Assembly (NCBI GenBank): GCA_913009635.1
Contig: CAJVXI010000008.1
Coordinates: forward strand, 1-38,298
Reading direction: 5' to 3'
Length of the DNA: 38,298 nucleotides
Source of the DNA: an uncultured bacterium
GTDB taxonomy: Bacteria > Patescibacteriota > Minisyncoccia > UBA6257 > UBA9933
The notes beneath the pieces were generated by a model. That model ran no database searches. It had not been told where the DNA came from and saw only the letters and a program-made list of their open reading frames with translations. This document shows, one piece after another, positions 29,424 through 38,153 of this stretch; positions within the stretch are counted from its first letter, which is position 1; each line of letters starts with the position of its first letter. The translations under genes and the position numbers were made by a program.

Positions 29424-30971
29424 ATGGCAAAAAACTTTTCTAAAATTTTCTCTGCCGAGCTTAATGGTATTAACGCTAAATTAATTGAAGTGGAGGTTGA
29501 TATTAATGTCGGCCTCCACTCTTTTAATATCGTTGGCTTGGCTGATAAAGCTCTTTCAGAAGCAAAAGAACGCGTAAGTTCAGCGCTCAAAAACAGCGGT
29601 GTTAAACCACCAACAAAAGAAAACAGAAAAATTACCGTTAATCTGGCGCCAGCGGATATTAAAAAAACCGGCTCGCAATACGACTTAGCAATTGCTATCG
29701 GCTATCTTTTGGCAACCAAACAAATAAAAGAATTTGAAACAAAAGATAAAATTTTTATAGGTGAATTATCTTTAGATGGAACGCTTCGTCCGATTAATGG
29801 ATGTTTAAGTATTGCTCAGCTGGCAAAAAAATTAGGTTTTAAGTATTTATTTTTACCAAAACAAAACGCGGTTGAAGCAGCTATTATAAAAAATATTAAA
29901 ATTATTCCAATAGCTAACCTGGAAGAATTAATCGATCATTTAGAAAATCGGAAATTAATTTTTTCTCAGCCGCCAACTAAATTTCAGCCAAATCAAGAAT
30001 CTATATTGGTTGATATATCAGAAATTAAAGGCCAGGAAAACGCCAAAAGAGCTTTAATGGTGGCAGCTGCTGGCAACCACAATATTTTAATGACTGGCCC
30101 GCCTGGCTCAGGTAAAACAATGCTGGCCCAAGCGCTAATATCAATTCTTCCTTTACCATCCCTTGAAGAAGCTATTGAAGCAACTCAGATATACAGCGCT
30201 GCCGGACAGCTTGGAGAAAACACTTTTTTTGATTGTAGGCCATTTCGTTCACCGCACCATACTGCTTCACTAGTAGCAATTATTGGCGGCGGTACTAATC
30301 CAAAACCCGGAGAAATCAGCTTAGCTCATCGCGGTATTTTGTTTTTGGATGAACTTCCGGAATTTCGCCGAGACCTTTTAGAGTCGCTCCGACAGCCACT
30401 TGAAAGCGGCAAAGTTTTTATTTCTCGCGCCAAAAACACTATTGCCTTTCCCGCGAAATTTTCTCTGGTGGCCGCCATGAATCCATGCCCATGCGGTTAT
30501 TTTGGCAATTCAGAAAAAGAATGCCGCTGTACTGCTAATGAAGTTTTTCGTTATCAAAAGAAAATATCCGGACCGCTTTTAGATAGAATTGACATTCAAA
30601 TTGAGGTGCCGCAAGTAAAAATAGAACAATTAAGAAGTCAAAAAAATTCTGCCAACGACAGTAATAACCAAAAAATTAAAGAAAAAATTAAAAAAGCAAG
30701 AGAGATTCAATTGGAACGGCTCAAAAAAATCAAACCAAGAATTTATACAAACTCTGAAATGAGCTCAAAGCAAATTGATGAATTTATAAATCTTGATAAT
30801 TCAGCTGATAGCTTTCTTAAAAATATTTTGGAAAATTCTTTTGTTTCAGCGCGCGGATATTATCGCATTCTCAAAACCGCTCAAACCATTGCCGATTTGG
30901 AAAAATCAGAAAAAGTAGGAGGTAATCATTTAGCCGAGGCCTTCCAATACCGACTAAGAGAAAAAAACTAA
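29424..30971 (+). CDS. comM: YifB/ComM-family Mg-chelatase-like AAA+ ATPase
   Basis: A 515-residue AAA+ protein. The N-terminal Lon-S5-like domain (LNGINAKLIEVEVDINVGLH, VNLAPADIKKTGSQYDLAIA) precedes the ATPase core: Walker A GPPGSGKT near residues 224-231, FRSPHHTAS, GEISLAHRGILFLDELPEFR (Walker B) and AAMNPCPCGYFGN with a Cys-rich loop. The C-terminal Mg-chelatase segment (SARGYYRILKTAQTIADL) is standard. In competent bacteria ComM/YifB acts as a branch-migration helicase during integration of foreign DNA, which fits with dprA in this window. Length is typical (about 500). Confidence 0.93.
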   Translation: MAKNFSKIFSAELNGINAKLIEVEVDINVGLHSFNIVGLADKALSEAKERVSSALKNSGVKPPTKENRKITVNLAPADIKKTGSQYDLAIAIGYLLATKQIKEFETKDKIFIGELSLDGTLRPINGCLSIAQLAKKLGFKYLFLPKQNAVEAAIIKNIKIIPIANLEELIDHLENRKLIFSQPPTKFQPNQESILVDISEIKGQENAKRALMVAAAGNHNILMTGPPGSGKTMLAQALISILPLPSLEEAIEATQIYSAAGQLGENTFFDCRPFRSPHHTASLVAIIGGGTNPKPGEISLAHRGILFLDELPEFRRDLLESLRQPLESGKVFISRAKNTIAFPAKFSLVAAMNPCPCGYFGNSEKECRCTANEVFRYQKKISGPLLDRIDIQIEVPQVKIEQLRSQKNSANDSNNQKIKEKIKKAREIQLERLKKIKPRIYTNSEMSSKQIDEFINLDNSADSFLKNILENSFVSARGYYRILKTAQTIADLEKSEKVGGNHLAEAFQYRLREKN

Positions 30972-30981
30972 AATACAATAT

Positions 30982-31000
30982 AAGGACATCGAACGTCCTT
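30982..31000. repeat. RAYT-associated palindrome, upstream copy
   Basis: AAGGAC/GTCCTT arms with a slightly imperfect centre (ATCGAAC). It lies between yifB and the RAYT start, preceded by ACAATAT as in the internal copy. Confidence 0.8.
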
Positions 31001-31013
31001 AGATGTTAAATTT

Positions 31014-31736
31014 ATGAGAGAAAAAATTATAGCGGGAAATATCTATCATATACTTAATCGTGGAGTTGATAAAAGAAAAATATTTCTAGACGATGAAGAT
31101 CGTCTTCGATTTATTCATGATTTATTTGAATTTAATGACATAGAGTCAATAAATAATCTAACTTATTATTTCCGCAGAACACAATATAAGGACATTGAAT
31201 GTCCTTATATTGTGAAAACAAAAGAAAAGAGACAAAGAAAATTGTTAGTGCATATTTTAGCTTTTTGCCTAATGCCAAATCATTATCACTTACTTATTAA
31301 ACCGTTATCTAACGACGGAATATCTAAATTTATGAAAAAACTTAATATGGGATATTCAAAATACTTTAATGAAAAATATCAAAGAAACGGCACATTATTT
31401 GAGGGAAGATATAAATCTGTTGTTATTAAACACGATTCTCATTTTATTCATATTCCATATTATATTCACCTAAATCCTTTAGATTTATCAATGCCAAATT
31501 GGAGAAAAAAAGAAGCTGGGAATTACAAAAAAGCAATTAAATTCCTAGAAAATTATCGTTGGAGTAGTTTCCAGGATTATATTGGCAAGAAAAATTTTCC
31601 TTCCTTAACTCAACGAGAGCTTTTATTAAATTCTTTTGAGGGGTCAACTAACTATAAAAAAGAAACAATGAAATGGCTTGAAGAAAGAAACATAGAAGAA
31701 ATAAAAGATGTTATTTTAGAAAGAATAATAGAATAA
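31014..31736 (+). CDS. REP-associated tyrosine transposase (RAYT, Y1 family)
   Basis: A 240-residue IS200-like HUH single-strand transposase of the RAYT type. The HUH motif is MPNHYHLLIKP (His90 and His92). The YSKYFNEKYQRNGTLFEGRY segment (114-133) holds the likely catalytic Tyr114 (or Tyr117) and the family's R-x-G-x-LF-x-GR string. The C-terminal LENYRWSSFQDYIG is also typical. RAYTs are linked to spreading REP palindromes. Palindromes with one core flank it on both sides, and a longer perfect version lies inside its gene, coding for residues 56-67 without breaking the frame. That region (50-72) is an insertion relative to most RAYTs. Confidence 0.9.
   Translation: MREKIIAGNIYHILNRGVDKRKIFLDDEDRLRFIHDLFEFNDIESINNLTYYFRRTQYKDIECPYIVKTKEKRQRKLLVHILAFCLMPNHYHLLIKPLSNDGISKFMKKLNMGYSKYFNEKYQRNGTLFEGRYKSVVIKHDSHFIHIPYYIHLNPLDLSMPNWRKKEAGNYKKAIKFLENYRWSSFQDYIGKKNFPSLTQRELLLNSFEGSTNYKKETMKWLEERNIEEIKDVILERIIE
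31181..31213. repeat. RAYT-associated palindrome inside the RAYT gene
   Basis: A 33-nt perfect palindrome, ACAATATAAGGACATT facing its complement with one central base. It shares the AAGGACAT/ATGTCCTT core with the flanking copies and extends further, so it is the best-preserved copy. It encodes QYKDIECPYIV. Confidence 0.9.
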
Positions 31737-31752
31737 TTATAAAATATAATAT

Positions 31753-31771
31753 AAGGACATTCGATGTCCTT
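31753..31771. repeat. RAYT-associated palindrome, downstream copy
   Basis: AAGGACAT/ATGTCCTT with TCG centre, preceded by ATAATAT. It ends 8 bases before the rsmA start codon, so it would lie in the rsmA leader. Confidence 0.85.
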
Positions 31772-31779
31772 AGATTAAA

Positions 31780-32586
31780 ATGAAAAAATTGGGACAACAT
31801 TTTTTAATAAATAAAAACAAAATTAAAAAAATTGTTGATGCTTTAGAATTAAAATCAAGTGATACAGTAATTGAAATTGGACCGGGACATGGGGAAATTA
31901 CTAAATTGTTAATTGATAAATTGTTAAATGGCCAAATCGCGAAATTGATTGCCATTGAAAAAGACAAAAATCTTATTAAAGGATTAATAAAAAAATTTCA
32001 ATCAACAACCAACGCTCAACACTCATCAATTGAGTTTATTGAGGGAGACGCGCTAAAAATTCTGCCAGAGTTAACTAAAAACTTAAAACTAAAAACTATA
32101 AACTATAAACTTGTCGGTAACATTCCTTATTATATTACCGGTTATCTTTTAAGAATTATTGGCGAACAGAAACACAAACCGTCGTTAATTATTTTAACTA
32201 TTCAAAAAGAAGTAGCTAAGCGGATTTGCGCTACGCCACCGAAAATGAACCTACTGGCAGCCAGCGTCCAGTTTTGGGCAGAGCCAAAAATTATCGGATA
32301 TATTCCGAAAAAAGATTTCAAACCAATGCCAAAAGTAGATTCCGCTATAATTAAATTAACCCCTAAAACCCAAAACCTAAAATCTAAAAACTATTATTCT
32401 TTAATTAAAATTCTTTTTAAACAGCCGAGAAAAACTATATTAAACAACTTAGGGGCTAGCATAAAACATCAGGCATTGGATATTAAAAACAAAGAAAAAA
32501 TTGTTGAAAAATTACAAAAATTAAAGATTAATCCTTCTGACCGACCGCAAAATTTAAGCATTGAACAAATTAGAGAATTGTCATAA
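31780..32586 (+). CDS. rsmA: 16S rRNA dimethyladenosine transferase RsmA (KsgA)
   Basis: A 268-residue SAM-dependent methyltransferase that dimethylates two adjacent adenines in the 3' hairpin of 16S rRNA. KKLGQHFLINKNKIKKIV, the SAM loop VIEIGPGHGEIT (residues 30-41), IAIEKDKNL and the NIPYY catalytic motif (114-118) are clear. The C-terminal domain is shorter and basic. Two stretches look repeat-derived: LKLKTINYK (from tandem AAACTAT-type heptamers near 32085-32112) and KTQNLKSKNYY (near 32365-32395). The frame stays open through both. The start ATG follows a RAYT palindrome without SD. Confidence 0.93.
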   Translation: MKKLGQHFLINKNKIKKIVDALELKSSDTVIEIGPGHGEITKLLIDKLLNGQIAKLIAIEKDKNLIKGLIKKFQSTTNAQHSSIEFIEGDALKILPELTKNLKLKTINYKLVGNIPYYITGYLLRIIGEQKHKPSLIILTIQKEVAKRICATPPKMNLLAASVQFWAEPKIIGYIPKKDFKPMPKVDSAIIKLTPKTQNLKSKNYYSLIKILFKQPRKTILNNLGASIKHQALDIKNKEKIVEKLQKLKINPSDRPQNLSIEQIRELS

Positions 32587-32613
32587 TTGCCTCAGAAAAC
32601 TATACTTAAAATA

Positions 32614-34224
32614 ATGATATCAAGCTTTATTACTCGGCTTGAGAATATTGATATATCCCTAAAATCATTCTTGCTTATTTTTTTTAGCACTATTTTTGCG
32701 CGAGGTATTTTAGAAACTTTTTCTAATCCGGGATTTCAAGGACCTTTTTTGGGCTGGACATCTATTTTTCTCCATATAACTGTTTGGTTTATATCAATAT
32801 TTATATGGATATCTATTTTAATTAAAATTTTTACTAAAATATCTATTATTAAAATAATCAAAGCTCAGCTTGTATTTCTTCCAATTATTCTATTCGCGCC
32901 TATTTTTGACTTAATAACCAGTGGCGCAGGTAAAAGATTAACATACATCTTCGTTTCCAATACTAAAGAATTGCTCAATTATTTTGGGTCTTTTTTCTTA
33001 GAATATCCAAGTCTGGGACTAAGAATAGAAATTGCCATATTCGTAATTTTAATAAGCATTTATATTTATTCCAAAACCAAAAAACCCCTAAAAGGGATAT
33101 TGGGTGGTTTTTTAGCTTATATAATTATATTTATATATCTGTCATTCCCAAGCTTACCAGTGGTAGTCCAAAATTATCATAACGATACTAATAATATTTC
33201 AACATTTTATATAACAATGCCGCTAAATAAAAATATATTAATAGGCCAAAATTATATTGCGCAATTAGAAAATTTTAATGAACGAATTGATGTTCTTTTT
33301 GATTTATTAACAATGACAATAACGTTTATTAGTCTTTTTATCGGCTTATTAATAATTTTCTATTTTTGGAACATTAATAAATTTAAAGCGTTTTTCAAAA
33401 ACATACGATTAAACAGACTCCTGCACTACTGGTTAATGTTTTTTATTGGTGTTGGTATTGCTTATATAGTTTTTATGCCTAATTTTAATTTAATATACTG
33501 GAATATATTAGCACTATTATTGATGCTTATAAGTATTGCGTGTTCATGGGCAAAAGCTGTTGGAGAAAATGATATTATTGATAAAAATATTGATTGTATT
33601 TCCAATCCTACTCGCCCACTAATAAAAAATGAAATAACAATAGAAGAGACCAAAAATTTAAATCTAATTCTTTTTATTTTAGCGATTACAGGAGCTTTGA
33701 TTATAAGTTATCATGCTTTTATTTTTATATTATTTTTCCAAATAATTTATTCTTTGTATTCCTCTCCTCCATTAAAATTAAAAAGAATAATGATTTTAAA
33801 TCCTTTTCTAATTGCCCTTGCCTCATTAACTATGATGATGCTTGGTTTTTTTACAATAATTCCTACAGCTCAATTAATACAATTCCCTGGCAAAATTATT
33901 ACTTTAACGCTTATTGCTTTCACGCTTGGTGTTAATTTTAAAGACATAAAAGACATTGAAGGTGATAAAAAATTTAACATTAAAACCATACCGGTGGTTT
34001 TTGGCGAAAAATGGGGAAAATTCATTATAGGAAGCATGTTTTTTGTTGCTTTTATGCTAGTACCAATTATTTTGAAAGAATTAATTTTATTGTTACCAGC
34101 AGTGTTATTCGGCGGGCTTGGTTTTTTATTTATTAATAAAAAACAATATCAAGAAAAATTGGTCTTTTTAGCATATTTTCTTTATATTCTTTCAATAATA
34201 ATCTTTTATGCATTCATAAAATAA
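32614..34224 (+). CDS. UbiA-family prenyltransferase with extra membrane domain
   Basis: About 536 residues. The C-terminal half (from about residue 265) is a UbiA-type polytopic enzyme with both Asp-rich motifs: NDIIDKNIDCISNPTRPL (about 318) and KDIKDIEGDKKFNIKTIPVV (about 442), which bind the Mg-prenyl diphosphate. The first 260 residues add some six hydrophobic helices and an outward loop (NYHNDTNNISTFYITMPLNK) not part of standard UbiA (about 290 aa). The acceptor substrate is unknown. TTG 32587 directly after rsmA is in frame, but ATG 32614 is the more likely start. It may be cotranscribed with rsmA. Confidence 0.8.
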   Translation: MISSFITRLENIDISLKSFLLIFFSTIFARGILETFSNPGFQGPFLGWTSIFLHITVWFISIFIWISILIKIFTKISIIKIIKAQLVFLPIILFAPIFDLITSGAGKRLTYIFVSNTKELLNYFGSFFLEYPSLGLRIEIAIFVILISIYIYSKTKKPLKGILGGFLAYIIIFIYLSFPSLPVVVQNYHNDTNNISTFYITMPLNKNILIGQNYIAQLENFNERIDVLFDLLTMTITFISLFIGLLIIFYFWNINKFKAFFKNIRLNRLLHYWLMFFIGVGIAYIVFMPNFNLIYWNILALLLMLISIACSWAKAVGENDIIDKNIDCISNPTRPLIKNEITIEETKNLNLILFILAITGALIISYHAFIFILFFQIIYSLYSSPPLKLKRIMILNPFLIALASLTMMMLGFFTIIPTAQLIQFPGKIITLTLIAFTLGVNFKDIKDIEGDKKFNIKTIPVVFGEKWGKFIIGSMFFVAFMLVPIILKELILLLPAVLFGGLGFLFINKKQYQEKLVFLAYFLYILSIIIFYAFIK

Positions 34225-34294
34225 TTACCATTATTTAATTAAAAAACAGTTATTCACATTGTTTTAATAAACTACATTATATATAATTAAATCA

Positions 34295-35152
34295 ATGATA
34301 AAGCCCTTAAAAATTGCGGTAATAACTTTAATTATTAGCGGGGGACTTCTTGGCTCTTATTGGATTATTAAAGACGCCAAACAAACCACGGGTGAAACAG
34401 CTGGTTTTTCATTTGAAGAAGCAATTAAGCCGGGTGGCACGCTTTTTAAATACGTAGAAGAAACAGTTCAAGAGATTAAAGAAAATATCGAAAACAAAAC
34501 AACAAACTATTTAGAACTAAACAACCAAATACCAAAAAACTCCTCTGCCAATCTCACAGAAATAATTACCCAAATTGTGGCCGGAAAAATCTTAGAAGAA
34601 AATAAAGGCGGTTTCGCCAAAACCGAGGAAGGTGAACCAAAACTTTCAATGCCTGATGATGAAACATTAATTCAAGAATTAACCGACCAACTTACCAATC
34701 TAGACACCAACTTACTTAATTTAGGTCAGCCAATTAGCGAAACTAATTTGAAAATTTCTCAAAACAATTCACAAGAAGCTCAAATTAAATATATTGAAAA
34801 CATTCAACAAATAACCAAAACTAATTTTGATAAACTTAACGGTAAAAGCGCGCTTGATATTTTATCTGCAACGCCAATAACCGGCAATGTCTCCTCGTTA
34901 GAAAATTTAGTTGATGTTTATAAATCCACAATTAACGATTATTTTAAATTAGAAACTCCTTCAAATTGGTTAAACTTTCATAAACAAGCTATTACTTATT
35001 TTCAAAATGCCTCTACTATTTATCAGACTCTTGCCGATTTCCAAAATGATCCAGTTAAAGCATATTTAGCATTTGGAATGGTTGAACAATTAATAAATAA
35101 TGCCGAATCTATTCAAGACCTGCTTAATCAAAAGATTAAAAAGATTAGATAA
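34295..35152 (+). CDS. Exported protein of unknown function (285 aa)
   Basis: One N-terminal membrane helix or uncleaved signal (residues 6-25, IAVITLIISGGLLGSYWII) and a large extracytoplasmic part that is mostly helical and Asn/Gln/Thr-rich. Two repeated-looking helix pairs are visible (QELTDQLTNLDTNLLNL and FDKLNGKSALDILSATP). I recognise no named family. It ends 14 bases before the next exported gene, and both precede a VirB6/TrbL-like protein, so this looks like one operon for an envelope-spanning or secretion-type machine. No SD is seen. Confidence 0.7.
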   Translation: MIKPLKIAVITLIISGGLLGSYWIIKDAKQTTGETAGFSFEEAIKPGGTLFKYVEETVQEIKENIENKTTNYLELNNQIPKNSSANLTEIITQIVAGKILEENKGGFAKTEEGEPKLSMPDDETLIQELTDQLTNLDTNLLNLGQPISETNLKISQNNSQEAQIKYIENIQQITKTNFDKLNGKSALDILSATPITGNVSSLENLVDVYKSTINDYFKLETPSNWLNFHKQAITYFQNASTIYQTLADFQNDPVKAYLAFGMVEQLINNAESIQDLLNQKIKKIR

Positions 35153-35166
35153 TATTCTAAATAATT

Positions 35167-36642
35167 ATGAAAAAAATTATTTTAATCATTATAATTAGTT
35201 CTATCATTTTTAGCTCTTCAGGAATTCTTAGCCAACCAGCTAAAGCTATTTGGGGGGCAGGCGACGTTGTTTTCGATCCAACTGCAGTTGGTACTTTTCT
35301 GGCAAATGCAGCAAAAGAGGTTTGGCGCTGGGCAAAAGATAATTGGGTAAAAATGATGAGGGATTTAATCGTCCGTCGAATCACAGACGCTATGGTTGAT
35401 GATGTTGTTAATTGGATTCAAGGCGGTGGAGACCCGCGGTTTGTTACTGACTGGGAAGGATTCCTTGGAGATGCTTTCCAAGCCGGCGTTGGCGATGTAG
35501 TCAAAGATCTAGATATGGCCAGGCTTTGTTCTCCTTTTGGAGCGCAAGTCCAACTTTCAATTAATTATTTGCCGGTAGAAAAATTCTCTCAACGAGTTGA
35601 ATGTACTCTTGATGATATTGTCGCTAATATAGAAGATTTTTATGACGATTTTGAAAATGGTGGTTGGATTGCTTATAACGAAATTTGGAAACCACAGAAT
35701 AATTTTTACGGCATAATGTTAATGACGCACGATGAAATGTTGATTCGTGGCGCTCAGAAACAAGAAACTGCTAAAAATGAAGCAATAGCCGGCGCTGGGT
35801 TTCTTTCGCAAAAACAATGTCAAGGAAATACTTTTGGCGCAAAAGAAAACTGTGAATTATACGAAAATGGATCTTGCGCAAAAGACAGCGAAGGTATGTG
35901 GTGTGCTGCAAATAGTGTAAAAATTATTACTCCTGGCGACACAATTGCTGGAATAGTAACTAAAGTAGCAGTAAAAGATTTTGATTATATAGACAATGTT
36001 CAATCTTATTTAGCCGCAATTATAAATGCCACTATTAACCGACTATTCAGCGAAGGGTTGGCTTTAATGAAAGACAGCACAAGTTCCGGCGGCACTTCTT
36101 ATGATTACGGTGATGTCGGCTATGAAGATATCGGCTCACAGGACTTAGAAAACCAAAAACAGCAACTAAAAAGTGAATACGAAAAATTCCTTAACGAAAA
36201 ACAATATATTCTTGACGCTAAAAATAAATCGCTTTCTTCGTCTGAGCAAATTCTCCAGATACTTCAGAGCATAAAAGATAACTGCCCAACATGCCTGCCA
36301 CAAGTTTCTAATGCCGAAATTAATAATGCACAATCCGAAGTTAATCGTCTAAAAAACGATGTAGCTGATTTAGAAGAAATTGTAAATGAGCTCAATGATT
36401 TAATTACTGAGATTAACAATGTCTCACCAGATAATCGCGACCGGGAAATAGCGCTTGTTTTCCAACATTATGAAGAATTTACAAGCAAATATGACGTTGA
36501 CAGTATTTATCAAGATATTATAAATGGCAATAAACGACAAGCAGCTGACAACGAAGCCAGTAATAAACGAGACGAACTTATTAGCACGCAAGCTCGTATA
36601 AATCTTTGTAATGTAATATGGGGCTGTACGGTCAGCCCATAA
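35167..36642 (+). CDS. Secreted protein next to a VirB6-like gene (491 aa)
   Basis: A clear signal peptide (residues 1-26, hydrophobic IILIIIISSIIFSSS, cleavage probably after QPAKA). The mature part has an amphipathic helical N-terminal region (WRWAKDNWVKMMRDLIVRRI), about eight Cys residues (as in CQGNTFGAKENC and CPTC) and a coiled-coil stretch at about 330-430 with EVNRLKNDVADLEEIVNELN. The GGG/GGTSYDYGDVGYE linker separates the two. I recall similar proteins next to VirB6/TrbL-like genes in Parcubacteria, but no formal family name is offered. It probably works outside the membrane with the next gene product. Confidence 0.7.
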   Translation: MKKIILIIIISSIIFSSSGILSQPAKAIWGAGDVVFDPTAVGTFLANAAKEVWRWAKDNWVKMMRDLIVRRITDAMVDDVVNWIQGGGDPRFVTDWEGFLGDAFQAGVGDVVKDLDMARLCSPFGAQVQLSINYLPVEKFSQRVECTLDDIVANIEDFYDDFENGGWIAYNEIWKPQNNFYGIMLMTHDEMLIRGAQKQETAKNEAIAGAGFLSQKQCQGNTFGAKENCELYENGSCAKDSEGMWCAANSVKIITPGDTIAGIVTKVAVKDFDYIDNVQSYLAAIINATINRLFSEGLALMKDSTSSGGTSYDYGDVGYEDIGSQDLENQKQQLKSEYEKFLNEKQYILDAKNKSLSSSEQILQILQSIKDNCPTCLPQVSNAEINNAQSEVNRLKNDVADLEEIVNELNDLITEINNVSPDNRDREIALVFQHYEEFTSKYDVDSIYQDIINGNKRQAADNEASNKRDELISTQARINLCNVIWGCTVSP

Positions 36643-36653
36643 ATTATTAAACT

Positions 36654-38147
36654 ATGAAATCCAAACGAAATAAAATAATTTTCTTAATAGGAATCCCGGT
36701 TTTAGTGATAATTTCAATTTTTGGAGGAATTAAAGTCGCTAATGCTACGATATTTGACATCGGAGACATTACAGCGAGCGCTATTTCTTTTGTTCTTGAA
36801 ACAGTAGGATATGTTTTTGGGTTTATTGGCGGCGTCCTTATGTCAATTGCTGGCTATTTAGTTAAGCTTACTTTAAGTATTAATTTTGAAATCTTAACAA
36901 GTCCTACGGTTACAACTGGCTGGCAAATAGTTCTAAGCTTTGCTAATTTGGGTTTTGTTTTGGCAATTATTGTTATTGCTTTTGCCACAATTTTAAGATT
37001 GGAAACCTACGCAATGAAGCAAATACTTTGGAAATTAATTGTAGCTGCGCTTTTAGTTAATTTCAGCTTAGTTATTGCCGGAGCGCTTATTAATGTATCC
37101 GATACTCTTTCTAATTTTTTCCTGACAGGAGGCGGTGCTATAGGCAACATCACAAATCCACTTGAATGGTCAGATGCTTTTGCTGGAATGTTTAAAGCCC
37201 AAGCACTTTTAAGGGTAAATGAATCTTTTCAAGCCGAAGGAGTGATAGACGCAGCAACAGGCGCAATAAACTCTATTAGCGGAATAGCGCTTCAATCAAT
37301 TGCTTCAATATTTTTCATTGCAATTTTTACTATTCTAGCCTCATTAACACTTTTAGCAACAGCAGTAATGCTGTTAATCCGCTACGTTTTTTTAGGAATT
37401 CTTTTAATTCTATCTCCGATTGTTTGGCTGTTATGGATTTTCCCGGCCACCATAAAGCTTTGGCAAAAATGGTGGAGTCATTTTATAAGATGGACATTTT
37501 TTGCTCCGATAATGTTATTTTTTATGTTCTTGGCGCTTTATACTATGCAAAATCAACCAGAAGCAATTAGACAATTTACTGAGAATCCTGAAGCAATAAA
37601 AGAAATTAGTCTCACTTTTGGCATAGAGATAATTGGGGAAATGATAATTGTTATTGGTTTGGTAGTGGGTGGCTTAATAGCTGCTAATGCTCTTAGTATT
37701 ACTTTTGCTAGTGCCACTTACGGCGCGGCGCAAGGTGGAGGTAAAATGTTCGGCGGTTGGGTTGGAAGAAAAGGCACAAGAGCTGCTGGCTGGGCATTTA
37801 GAGGACAAGAAAAAATAGATTCTGTAACAGGATTGCCAATATACCAAAAAGGACCAAGAGCTATGATACAAAGAAAGCTCAAAAGCTGGGGAACTGCTGG
37901 CGGAGCTAAGGGGCGGATAGCAGAACAAGCAAAAGCCCTTGGCGAGGCATACGGAACACCAGGAGAACCAGACAAAATTAACAAAGGCGTTGTAGCTACT
38001 GTTTTTGGCGGAATGAAATCAGGCTCGGGGATATTTAAGAAAAAGCCGCAAAAATTTAAACTTCCATCTGGCGAAATCATAGAAATGACGCCAGCCGATG
38101 AAGAAAAAAAAGAAGAAAAGAAAGAAGAAGAAAAGAAAACTACTTAA
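36654..38147 (+). CDS. VirB6/TrbL-like polytopic membrane protein
   Basis: A 497-residue protein with a signal-like first helix and about seven further membrane helices up to about residue 350 (for example VLSFANLGFVLAIIVIAFAT and LTLLATAVMLLIRYVFLGIL). A Trp-rich loop, WLLWIFPATIKLWQKWWSHF, precedes the last helices. This layout matches TrbL/VirB6-type inner-membrane channel parts of type IV secretion systems. The C-terminal 140 residues are soluble and charged, ending in a Glu/Lys repeat (EEKKEEKKEEEKK), probably cytoplasmic. It may belong to a T4SS- or competence-like exporter whose ATPase (VirB4) would be expected nearby. Confidence 0.7.
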   Translation: MKSKRNKIIFLIGIPVLVIISIFGGIKVANATIFDIGDITASAISFVLETVGYVFGFIGGVLMSIAGYLVKLTLSINFEILTSPTVTTGWQIVLSFANLGFVLAIIVIAFATILRLETYAMKQILWKLIVAALLVNFSLVIAGALINVSDTLSNFFLTGGGAIGNITNPLEWSDAFAGMFKAQALLRVNESFQAEGVIDAATGAINSISGIALQSIASIFFIAIFTILASLTLLATAVMLLIRYVFLGILLILSPIVWLLWIFPATIKLWQKWWSHFIRWTFFAPIMLFFMFLALYTMQNQPEAIRQFTENPEAIKEISLTFGIEIIGEMIIVIGLVVGGLIAANALSITFASATYGAAQGGGKMFGGWVGRKGTRAAGWAFRGQEKIDSVTGLPIYQKGPRAMIQRKLKSWGTAGGAKGRIAEQAKALGEAYGTPGEPDKINKGVVATVFGGMKSGSGIFKKKPQKFKLPSGEIIEMTPADEEKKEEKKEEEKKTT

Positions 38148-38153
38148 ATTAAT

